DNA of 30,067 nucleotides, from positions 1 through 30,067 of IMG/VR virus record IMGVR_UViG_3300037149_000088; one strand, 5' to 3'. A program made the translations under genes and the position numbers. The notes under the pieces were generated by a model, which searched no databases, was not told where the DNA came from, and saw only the letters and a list, made by a program, of their open reading frames with translations. Positions 23,797 to 30,067 of the stretch are shown one piece after another. Position 1 is the stretch's first letter; each line of letters begins with the position of its first letter. The DNA comes from a virus.

Positions 23797-26259
23797 ATGC
23801 GTTCTAACAGACTTAACAACCGATTAAACAAAATGGCCCTTGAACAGACCGATAAAAAGGACTGGCCCAAGGATGAGACCTTGGAAGAGCTTGACGTTCC
23901 AGGTAACAAAGCCGTGGCAGTTTCAAAGGGTGCGGGTGCCGCCTGTCAGTGTGGCACCAGTGGCTGCCCTGGTTGTGACAAAGATAAGAAAGCCTCTGGT
24001 TGCACTTGTGGTAAACCCGGCTGCCCTGATTGTGGAACAAACAAGAATGCTGACTGGATTGGTGATCTTATCAAGCAAACCGTGCAGTACCTAACACAAC
24101 ACCGGAATGACCCTGATTTGAACCAGAAGGTCCAAGCTCTCCCGATTGCCCGTAAGGTTGGCCCTGCCGCTCTTCAGAATCCCGTTAGCCAGTTCGTGCA
24201 GGACGGGAACTCCTCAGCCCTGATTGGGGAACTTGAAACTATTGTCCAAGGCAAACGGACAACTGCATCTAAAAAGAAAGCTGAGGAGTCCTCCGTGGAG
24301 ATTGATGCCCCCAAGAAAACAGAAACCCCAGGTGAACAGCCGGAGGGCTTTATTGACCCGAAACGTCCCGTTCCTGCTGAAAAGCCAGTCAAACCCTCTG
24401 CTGATAATACCCCCAAAGCGGCCAATCCAGAACTTTCTGGCACTCATCGTCGCGTGAAGTTGGATGAGAAGACTGAAGCGGAGCCAGCCCCCTCTGCATG
24501 GTCAGTGGACAACACTCGTGAGCTTCAGCACAAAGCTGCGGGTAATTTTGACACGAAGAAGCCCACTGAGGCTAAAACCAACCCAGCCCCCTCTACGTAT
24601 GCGGTTGATAACACCCGTGAAATGCGTCATGAGACGAAGGAACTCACCACTGAAGAACAGGATCAGATGAAGCGTAAGAATAGTTCTGATTTGGAAGTGT
24701 TTACCCCTAAGACTGCTGAAGAAGTTGACATGATCGTTGAGGCTTCTGGCTCATGGGTCGGCCATCGTCTTGCCACTGGCACTTTCCAAAGAGGAATGCC
24801 TTCGTTCATCTTGAATGCCTCTGAAGCAGTGGCCGTAATCTCCGCACAGGGTGATGTGTTTGACGCTCAGTCAACTTCTCCCACTAACAAGTACGCATCT
24901 ATTCTAAACCCCACTGAAGCCACTAAAAAGGCAGCAGCAGGCGGCTCCTCTGAGGAACCCGAATCTGAGGAAGAGACCTCCGTTGATACGGTTGTGGTCT
25001 CCTTACTTGAAGCCTGCAAGACTGAGTGGACTAACCTTGGTGATCCAGTCAACCCCGCTACTTGGCCGAAAGAAATTGACCGTGCCCTTTTGAGCCTTAA
25101 TGATGAGCTTGTAGCCGCCATTAAGAAGGTTGAGGACAAGCTAGTTGAGGGTGAGTTCTACAGCAAGAACGTTGATGAAGGTCTAGAAGGCGGAGGTAGC
25201 TCTGTCGGAGTTGGCTCCCTGAACATTGCTCCGGGTGAGGAAGAGGTTCCAGAGTCCCCAGAATCCATGGATATGGGAGAGGAGGGCCTTCCTGAAGAAG
25301 ACGGGCTCAACACCGCAGCAGATGAAGAAGACGAGGCCCTCCTTCCGGAGGCTCCGAAAACGGGCGGTTTGAAGAGTGCGGCAGCTAAAACAGCCGTAGA
25401 ATTTCCTGATGTCACCAGTGCAGAGACCCGTAAAGCCCTGAAATTCACGCAGTCATTGAAAGATGATATTGCTGATAAATTCTTCGAATTCAAGAAAATC
25501 GTCCAGGAGGCGAATGATTCTTCTCTGATTAAAAACGTGGGAGAAACCTTTGTCGGCCTGAAAACCAAACTAGAAGATGTGGAAAAAATTCTGAGCAAAC
25601 AGCTTCAGGTTCTGGAGACCGCTGAGTCAGCCATTCAGGACAAGAAAGACTTGAATGGTAAGAAATCCTTCCTTATGGCCGATGGCGGAACTCCTTGCGA
25701 AAAATGTGGCGAAATGGTCATGCACTCTCCTTATGGGAAGGCGGAGGGTTCCGTTATTTGCGAGAAGTGCAAGAACGAAAAGAAAGAGCCCAAGACCTCT
25801 TCGGATGAGCGTGATAGCGAGTCTGACCATGAAGGCACGATTGAGAAGCAGGCCAATCAGTATATCGTGAACCGTCCTGGTAAGGACTCAGAGGGTAACG
25901 AAGCCCCCTGGTGCATCCTTCAGAAGGGCACTGGTAAGATCCTTAGTCGTCACAAGACTGAAAAGCTAGCGGAGGAGTCCTTCTCTGGTATGGAGAGCAG
26001 CAAGCATGGCTCTACTACTAAAACAGCAGCCTGCCCAGTTTGTGGGGCTACGGTGATGCAGAATGGTAAGGACACAAACGGTGTGCTCTGCCCTAATTGC
26101 GCCAATAAGCCCTCTACGCAGGCTCCTGGAGCCCCTCAGAATACGACTCCAGCCGCACCTAAACTGCCCCAGAACGGACCAGTCAGTCCATCTCCAATCA
26201 AGCAGTATGGCTCCAAGTCTAAGTTTAATGGACTGAATCTCGCTGCGGCGGGAGAGTAA
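23797..26259 (+). CDS. Long acidic, low-complexity protein with four Cys clusters (unknown, probably virion)
   Basis: An 820-residue protein I cannot name. Near the N-terminus two copies of a CxCG..GCP.C unit occur (Cys 50, 52, 57, 60 and 69, 71, 76, 79). Two CxxC...CxxC zinc-ribbon-like pairs lie near the C-terminus (634/637/655/658 and 746/749/765/768). Residues 229-247 and 262-280 repeat a P.APS..VDNTRE unit. The stretch 380-540 is Glu/Ser/Pro-rich, probably disordered, and contains Glu runs. 545-620 looks like a coiled coil. AGAGG lies 7 bases before ATG 23797. Position between tail proteins and the tube fits a structural or assembly role, but this is inference. Confidence 0.5.
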   Translation: MRSNRLNNRLNKMALEQTDKKDWPKDETLEELDVPGNKAVAVSKGAGAACQCGTSGCPGCDKDKKASGCTCGKPGCPDCGTNKNADWIGDLIKQTVQYLTQHRNDPDLNQKVQALPIARKVGPAALQNPVSQFVQDGNSSALIGELETIVQGKRTTASKKKAEESSVEIDAPKKTETPGEQPEGFIDPKRPVPAEKPVKPSADNTPKAANPELSGTHRRVKLDEKTEAEPAPSAWSVDNTRELQHKAAGNFDTKKPTEAKTNPAPSTYAVDNTREMRHETKELTTEEQDQMKRKNSSDLEVFTPKTAEEVDMIVEASGSWVGHRLATGTFQRGMPSFILNASEAVAVISAQGDVFDAQSTSPTNKYASILNPTEATKKAAAGGSSEEPESEEETSVDTVVVSLLEACKTEWTNLGDPVNPATWPKEIDRALLSLNDELVAAIKKVEDKLVEGEFYSKNVDEGLEGGGSSVGVGSLNIAPGEEEVPESPESMDMGEEGLPEEDGLNTAADEEDEALLPEAPKTGGLKSAAAKTAVEFPDVTSAETRKALKFTQSLKDDIADKFFEFKKIVQEANDSSLIKNVGETFVGLKTKLEDVEKILSKQLQVLETAESAIQDKKDLNGKKSFLMADGGTPCEKCGEMVMHSPYGKAEGSVICEKCKNEKKEPKTSSDERDSESDHEGTIEKQANQYIVNRPGKDSEGNEAPWCILQKGTGKILSRHKTEKLAEESFSGMESSKHGSTTKTAACPVCGATVMQNGKDTNGVLCPNCANKPSTQAPGAPQNTTPAAPKLPQNGPVSPSPIKQYGSKSKFNGLNLAAAGE
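23944..24033 (+). repeat. Tandem CxCGxxGCPxC motif
   Basis: Two tandem copies at residues 50-60 and 69-79 of the 820-residue protein: CQCGTSGCPGC and CTCGKPGCPDC. The spacing of the four Cys is identical (CxC, x4, C, x2, C), which suggests each copy holds one metal ion. Confidence 0.6.
24481..24636 (+). repeat. Repeated PAPS..VDNTRE unit
   Basis: EPAPSAWSVDNTRELQHK and NPAPSTYAVDNTREMRHE are two degenerate copies 33 residues apart in the 820-residue protein, joined by an acidic/basic linker. They may be short binding motifs in a disordered region. Confidence 0.5.
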
Positions 26260-26260
26260 A

Positions 26261-26332
26261 ATGAACTTTATATCTACAGAATCCTACTCTGAGGGTTCAA
26301 TGCTTAACTTGCGTTCCAATAGGGGGATCTAA
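26261..26332 (+). CDS. Possible small ORF, 23 aa
   Basis: ATG 26261 lies one base after the 820-residue gene's TAA and is preceded by GGGAGAG, a good ribosome site. It reads 23 codons (MNFISTESYSEGSMLNLRSN...) to TAA 26330-26332, just before the ribosome gap of the tube gene. It may be a small peptide or only a coupling device. It fills the whole 75-base gap between the two larger genes. No similarity recognised. Confidence 0.3.
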   Translation: MNFISTESYSEGSMLNLRSNRGI

Positions 26333-26334
26333 AC

Positions 26335-27021
26335 ATGGCCAATTCACCTTTCACCGATAGCTATCTTTACAGACAGGGGACAACTGCGCAGACAAAAACA
26401 GTAATCTCCAGCCGCTTCAAGATTTTTACCCATGCGGTAGGAGTCGGCAAATTTGTCAAAATGGGAGTTACCTCATCCTTTAATATTTCCGAGTCCAAGA
26501 ATGTAGAAGCCATTCGCGGTCTGGGTTATGGAGACATCGTTGCCGAGCTTGTGCCCGGTATCACCCAGCCGATGACGCTGACGATTAACCGCACCGCACT
26601 CTACCTTGCCAACATCATGCAGATGTTGGGTTACAAGGCCGGTGTGAGCGGCTTGGTCCGTAGCCTCAAACATCACAAATGGCCATTTGATATTAAGACC
26701 GAGATTGCGTTCAGTGAACTCGCTTCTATGGCCCAGAACGTAGGTCAGGCAGACTTGGCAGACGTAGCCGCTGAGGGGGGGCTTAACAACACTGGTAACC
26801 CCGGCCTCTACGCAGTTGTCACGATCTATGAGGGCTGCTGGATGGAGTCCTATACCAGCAACTTCCAGATTGAGCAGGCAGCCGTTACTGAAGATGCAAC
26901 TATCATCGTCACTGATGTGTTTGATGTCAACGGATCAGTCTATGGCGACTTCATTGACTCTGGTCTGGCCCCTTCCGATGTGACTGGTGCTTCGCTCCTC
27001 TTCTCTGGTGCTACTTCCTAA
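26335..27021 (+). CDS. Probable tail tube protein
   Basis: A 228-residue protein. SSFNISESKNVEAIRGLGYG, then DIVAELVPGITQPMTLTINR, resembles the tube-protein pattern in which an AELVPG loop precedes strands that line the tube. The C-terminal half has YEGCWMESYTSNFQIEQAAV and ATIIVTDVFDV, also like tube proteins of myoviruses. In T4 the tube (gp19) follows the sheath (gp18). Here two genes and an endonuclease lie between. AGGGGGAT lies about 7 bases before ATG 26335. The TAA overlaps the next ATG by one base. A different inner tail protein is possible. Confidence 0.6.
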   Translation: MANSPFTDSYLYRQGTTAQTKTVISSRFKIFTHAVGVGKFVKMGVTSSFNISESKNVEAIRGLGYGDIVAELVPGITQPMTLTINRTALYLANIMQMLGYKAGVSGLVRSLKHHKWPFDIKTEIAFSELASMAQNVGQADLADVAAEGGLNNTGNPGLYAVVTIYEGCWMESYTSNFQIEQAAVTEDATIIVTDVFDVNGSVYGDFIDSGLAPSDVTGASLLFSGATS

Positions 27022-27686
27022 TGAACGAATTACTTAAGAAGCACTCGCCCTCAGCCAATAAAGAGGCGGGTGCTTCTCTGCTTGTTCGTAAAGAAGCTGT
27101 GGATGCACTGCTGACTGAGATGGCTAGACCCGGTGTAGGCACTACCTATGACCGTGACTACCAGACTAAGCACCAGAATCCGTATGCTGATTCTCGTTTT
27201 GATGAAGTCCCAGTCCAGGGTGATCCCAAGGAAGCGTCTGACCCCAATGCTAGAATGCTTCAAACGGATATGGTGGATGGACATGAGCGTCATTATCCTC
27301 AGAAAGATAAGAAAATCATGTCAGAAACTACAAAGGAAGAGCTTGGAGACGAGCAGGGTGAGGACTGGATCCATCATCACAGCAGTCTGACGGCCAAGAA
27401 CCACTCCTATGACTTTGAGTCAGATCGCAATAAGAAAATTGCGAATAGGGTGGCAGCTAACCGTTATTTTAAGCAGTATGTTTCGGCTGAAAACGTCAAA
27501 ACTAATAATGACATTTTGATGGTCAATATCCCTCGCGGAAAAGTTGCTCAGGCGGAATTCGGGCCTACAACTATGGTCCGCATGGAGCGGGAACTCTCCA
27601 CAACTTTAAATGTACGTGCTAAGTATGCACATGTAGTGCTCAACGCTGGCTTCGATGGAGTCTGCTTCGAGTTCATGTTGGTGTAA
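27021..27686 (+). CDS. Hypothetical protein, 221 aa
   Basis: Not recognised. The N-terminal ~140 residues are hydrophilic and rich in charged residues and His (HERHYPQKDKK, EDWIHHHSSL), likely partly disordered. The last 80 residues are more compact (NDILMVNIPRGKVAQAEFGP, then RAKYAHVVLNAGFDGVCFEF). ATG 27021 overlaps the tube stop (TAATG). It lies between tube and protease, a position filled in T4 by the portal and small head-core genes, but its length is far too short for a portal. Probably a virion or assembly protein. Confidence 0.5.
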   Translation: MNELLKKHSPSANKEAGASLLVRKEAVDALLTEMARPGVGTTYDRDYQTKHQNPYADSRFDEVPVQGDPKEASDPNARMLQTDMVDGHERHYPQKDKKIMSETTKEELGDEQGEDWIHHHSSLTAKNHSYDFESDRNKKIANRVAANRYFKQYVSAENVKTNNDILMVNIPRGKVAQAEFGPTTMVRMERELSTTLNVRAKYAHVVLNAGFDGVCFEFMLV

Positions 27687-27687
27687 G

Positions 27688-28536
27688 ATGTTGAAAAAGC
27701 AAGCAACTGGCATCATCTCAGACCCTATAATTAGCCTTCAGCAGTGGGATAGCCTGCATGGAGCAAAATTTGGGCATAAGAACGCCTCATTCTCCAAAAT
27801 CGCTGGCAATACTTCCAAATACTTGCTCTCTCACGTGACTATTATGGCCTCTGTGATGTGTGAAAAAGAGCCGTCAGATTGGCTGATTGTCCCAGAGTGT
27901 TCTTATCTGGTCAACAATAATGATGACGGCTGGGAAAATGAAGTCTTGAAACTCAGTTATCGCAGCTTTGTTGGTGCATTCAACTTTCTTGAACATTACC
28001 AGAATTCCAAAGCAGCAAAAGGGCACATTCTTGACGCCGTATTGAGAAAAATCAGAATCAGTGGTGAGGTCTGGGTCTACTTCGTAGACCTTTTGGTGGC
28101 TACTGATTTGGCTCATGAGGATCTTGTCAGCAAGATTAGAAGTGAGAAAGTCAAATACCTATCCATGGGTTGCGTGACTGATTTGGTCATCTGCTCCTAT
28201 TGTGGGCAACGAGTTACGGACAATGGTAACTACTGCTCTCACCTTCAATATAATAAAGGCTCTTTTCTCCCTGATGAGGATGGTATTCCTCGTCGCGTTG
28301 CAGAGCTTTGTGGACATAGATCTTTACCTAACGGTGGGGTCAAATTCATCGAAGCATCATGGGTAGCGATCCCTGCTTTCCCTGGTGCCTCCCTTCGAAC
28401 TATCATTTCCACTGAGTGGGAAGGTCCGAAAACTGCCTATACAAAAGACGCTGGGTATGCAAGCAAAGCCGCATCCCAACTCATTCTACCCAAACCTGAT
28501 GCGGTCTATGCCGAATTGGGTAGGTTGAAGATGTAG
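27688..28536 (+). CDS. Probable prohead (capsid maturation) protease
   Basis: A 282-residue protein. An open frame extends upstream, but ATG 27688 follows the previous stop by one base and gives a compact start. LEHYQNSKAAKGHILDAVLR (101-120) and KVKYLSMGC (154-162) match the EH.Q...KG.I.DA and LSMG blocks of phage prohead proteases that share the assemblin fold. H103 (or H113) and S159 are the likely catalytic pair. CSYC (169-172) with CSH (183-185) forms a small metal-binding knuckle, a feature I recall from some large-phage members. It would cleave the scaffold during head maturation. The following acidic scaffold gene fits. The C-terminus is basic and may be self-cleaved. Confidence 0.6.
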   Translation: MLKKQATGIISDPIISLQQWDSLHGAKFGHKNASFSKIAGNTSKYLLSHVTIMASVMCEKEPSDWLIVPECSYLVNNNDDGWENEVLKLSYRSFVGAFNFLEHYQNSKAAKGHILDAVLRKIRISGEVWVYFVDLLVATDLAHEDLVSKIRSEKVKYLSMGCVTDLVICSYCGQRVTDNGNYCSHLQYNKGSFLPDEDGIPRRVAELCGHRSLPNGGVKFIEASWVAIPAFPGASLRTIISTEWEGPKTAYTKDAGYASKAASQLILPKPDAVYAELGRLKM

Positions 28537-28621
28537 TACCTTTACTAAAACTAGAGAGTTTACAAACTTTCTGAATCAAGGAATAGAGAGCCTATTTCAC
28601 CACCAAAAAGGAGTCAGAACC
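28537..28621 (+). promoter_or_regulatory. Gap before the scaffold gene with a small inverted repeat
   Basis: 85 bases with no ORF. AGTTT-AC-AAACT (28557-28568) is a short palindrome. AAAAAGGAG near 28605-28613 is a strong ribosome site for the next gene. This is the largest gap after the sheath, so a separate promoter for the highly expressed scaffold and capsid genes could sit here. I cannot defend a specific -10/-35. Confidence 0.3.
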
Positions 28622-29866
28622 ATGGCCGAAGATCGTAAGTCCCTGAAAGAACGCCTCGCTAGCATCCGAGAAACAAAGCAGTCTACCCATAAGGAAGCTA
28701 AGATTCGCGTAGCCTCTGCATGGACGCTTGCCAAGTCGCTGCTTCCGACCGCTCCGAATGAAATCCAGTACAAACTCGCTTCCTCACTCTTGGCGAATAG
28801 CACCAAGTCGTTGACCGCAATGTTGCGTCAGACGGCTATCAATGCTCATTATACCAAGGTCGCTGAGAAGTTCGAACAGGTACACAAAGTCGAACTCAAT
28901 GAATTCCTTGAAGATGAGTCCTTCCTCAAGAAGATGAAGGGTGAAGTCGAGAAGGAATTGAAGAGTGAGCCTAAGTCAGCCAAGTTGAAGAAGGCTGATG
29001 AAACTGAAGAGCCCAAGGATGAGGCTCCGAAGGATGAGGGAGTGCCCCCAATGGACGAAATGCCCCCAGAGGGTGATGTTCCCCCAGTTGACGAGGCTAT
29101 GCCCCCAGTTGACGAGACGACTCCTCCAATGGATGAGACGATGCCCCCTGAAGGTGGTGCCCCTGCGGGTGAGCCTATTCCTGACGAAAAGAAGCAGGAA
29201 CTCCAAGAAAAGATCGATAATCTTGAAGCTGATGTTACTTCCCTTGAGGAAGCGATTGAAGGCGAAGAGGAACTCGATTTCACCAAGATCTTCAATGAAG
29301 ACGACATGGGCGACAAGACCGATGCGTTGGCGAATGAGGGTGAGGGCGAAGAGTTCGGTGAAGATGGTCTTCCAGTCGAAGCTGATGGTGGTGCAGGATT
29401 CTTCGGATCCGAGCCCAATGAGCTTGAAGAGGGTGGAGCAACCGCATCCCCAGAGGATTTCTTCCACCATGCATCTCGTTACGACATCTCTTCCCTTGAT
29501 GTGTTGCTTGCCGATCAGAAGGTAGCCGCAAAGGTCCAGGGTGTGGATGATCCAATTGTCGAGCGTGGCGATATGGCTGACGACCTTCTGAATGAAGGCG
29601 GAGTGCCAGACGCTGAGGAAGATCATGAAGATGTGATTCTTTATGAGGTTCTGAAGACCCTGGGTGTGGATAAGTATGATCCGGGTGCCAAGCGTGAGGG
29701 TGAGCCCAAGCTCGAACCCCCAAAGAAGTCTGTCGCCTCCAAGGCCCCTGCCAAGCCAGCCTCCAAGGCCGCTTCAATCCGCAGTCTCGGCAATGTCAAG
29801 ACCGCCACGGATATGAGTAAAGAACAGGCAATGCTTGCCAATCTTGTCTTCACGGACGACATCTAA
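28622..29866 (+). CDS. Acidic protein, probable head scaffold/core protein
   Basis: A 414-residue protein, strongly acidic. Residues 1-115 are a basic-to-neutral helical part (LKERLASIRETKQ, ASAWTLAKSLL). 120-185 is a Pro/Glu linker with PPMDE-type repeats (141-180). 189-213 is a coiled-coil segment (KKQELQEKIDNLEADVTSLE). 215-345 is acidic and Gly-rich. The C-terminus is Lys/Ala-rich (KAPAKPASKAASIR). This composition and its position right after the prohead protease fit a phage scaffold like T4 gp22, but there is no diagnostic motif. AAGGAG lies 8 bases before ATG 28622. A strong terminator follows, so the major capsid gene, if next, has its own promoter. Confidence 0.5.
   Translation: MAEDRKSLKERLASIRETKQSTHKEAKIRVASAWTLAKSLLPTAPNEIQYKLASSLLANSTKSLTAMLRQTAINAHYTKVAEKFEQVHKVELNEFLEDESFLKKMKGEVEKELKSEPKSAKLKKADETEEPKDEAPKDEGVPPMDEMPPEGDVPPVDEAMPPVDETTPPMDETMPPEGGAPAGEPIPDEKKQELQEKIDNLEADVTSLEEAIEGEEELDFTKIFNEDDMGDKTDALANEGEGEEFGEDGLPVEADGGAGFFGSEPNELEEGGATASPEDFFHHASRYDISSLDVLLADQKVAAKVQGVDDPIVERGDMADDLLNEGGVPDAEEDHEDVILYEVLKTLGVDKYDPGAKREGEPKLEPPKKSVASKAPAKPASKAASIRSLGNVKTATDMSKEQAMLANLVFTDDI
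29042..29161 (+). repeat. PPMDE-type tandem repeat in scaffold-like gene
   Basis: Residues 141-180 are built from short VPPMDE, MPPEGD, VPPVDE, MPPVDE, TPPMDE and MPPEGG units. The DNA carries matching ccccca-type repeats (such as atgcccccagttgacgag variants), which would favour slippage and length change. Likely a flexible linker. Confidence 0.65.
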
Positions 29867-29892
29867 ACAGTAGGCAAATAGCTCTCTGAACT

Positions 29893-29922
29893 ATCAGCCC
29901 CTCTTACGAGGGGCTGATTTTT
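29893..29922 (+). terminator. Strong rho-independent terminator
   Basis: ATCAGCCCCTC (29893-29903), loop TTAC, GAGGGGCTGAT (29908-29918): a perfect 11-bp stem followed by a run of five T (29918-29922). It lies 27 bases after the scaffold-like gene's stop and should end the virion-module transcript. Confidence 0.92.
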
Positions 29923-30067
29923 ATGTGGACGAATGAAAGCGAAACTTGGGAGTTGATTTATATTCTTAAAGAAAAGAAGATGATGACTTCCAGGATTTGG
30001 AATTCGCTTAAACAGCGAACCTCTACGGCCAAGTTTTACTACTTCACCAGTCGTAATGGTTTTCAAT
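29923..30067 (+). CDS. Open frame running off the right edge (partial, unknown)
   Basis: ATG 29923, right after the terminator's T run, opens a frame that stays open to the last base, 48 residues: MWTNESETWELIYILKEKK..., with YYFTSRNGF near the edge. It has no ribosome site, so the true start may be a later in-frame ATG (29980 or 29983) preceded by AGAAAAGAAG. Not recognised. The composition looks protein-like, but a short open frame can occur by chance. The antisense frame here overlaps the terminator and is not credible. Confidence 0.35.
   Translation, partial: MWTNESETWELIYILKEKKMMTSRIWNSLKQRTSTAKFYYFTSRNGFQ

Noticed and set aside
24174-24457. Overlapping frames on both strands within the 820-residue gene
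   Set aside because: They are shadows of a repetitive, strongly biased coding sequence.
29863-30066. 67-codon minus-strand frame at the right edge
   Set aside because: It runs through the perfect terminator stem and overlaps a better plus-strand frame.
1-30067. CRISPR array, tRNA or rRNA
   Set aside because: I saw no regularly spaced repeats with unique spacers, no cloverleaf with conserved TTCGA-type arm, and no rRNA-like segment. The only tandem DNA repeats are inside protein-coding linkers.

Overview
The window looks like part of the genome of a large tailed phage (or prophage) with a contractile, myovirus-type tail. The main evidence is the right half: a tail sheath protein, a probable tail tube protein, a capsid-maturation protease and an acidic scaffold-like protein come in that order, which resembles the T4-like order sheath, tube, ..., prohead protease, scaffold, major capsid. 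Genes are packed with 1-4 base overlaps (ATGA, TAATG), and I see no rRNA, tRNA or cellular housekeeping operon. The host cannot be told from the sequence.

Layout. (1) 1-252: C-terminal end of a virion/tail protein. (2) 262-6383, minus strand: a tight operon read from 6383 leftward. It encodes a GT9-methyltransferase fusion, an FkbM methyltransferase, a second small methyltransferase-like protein and a 933-residue methyltransferase-GT2-TPR-GT9 protein, and ends in a GIY-YIG homing endonuclease. (3) 6479-8767, plus strand: an unknown protein, a SprT-like zinc metalloprotease, a second GIY-YIG endonuclease and an unknown protein. (4) 8764-12939, minus strand: a deoxynucleoside monophosphate kinase fused to an HNH nuclease, and a UvrD/PcrA-type helicase interrupted by an intein right after its DEAQDTN motif. 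(5) 12994-29866, plus strand: the virion module. It holds two probable neck/structural proteins, a third GIY-YIG gene, structural proteins, an FmdB zinc ribbon, a giant 1291-residue sheath, a fourth GIY-YIG gene, a structural protein, an 820-residue Cys-cluster protein, the tube, an unknown protein, the protease and the scaffold. A strong intrinsic terminator at 29893-29922 ends it. A new open frame runs off the right edge.

Two themes stand out. First, the window is loaded with selfish homing elements: four free-standing GIY-YIG genes with NUMOD3-type repeats, an HNH module fused in frame to a nucleotide kinase, and an intein whose insert itself resembles a GIY-YIG fold. Three of the four GIY-YIG genes share a few bases with a neighbouring coding sequence. 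Second, the minus-strand operon is a compact sugar-transfer and methylation cassette built from multi-domain fusions. It lies beside a tail protein, so it may build or cap a glycan on the virion or on the host surface (inference).

All functional calls are from motif recognition by eye. No database search was possible.
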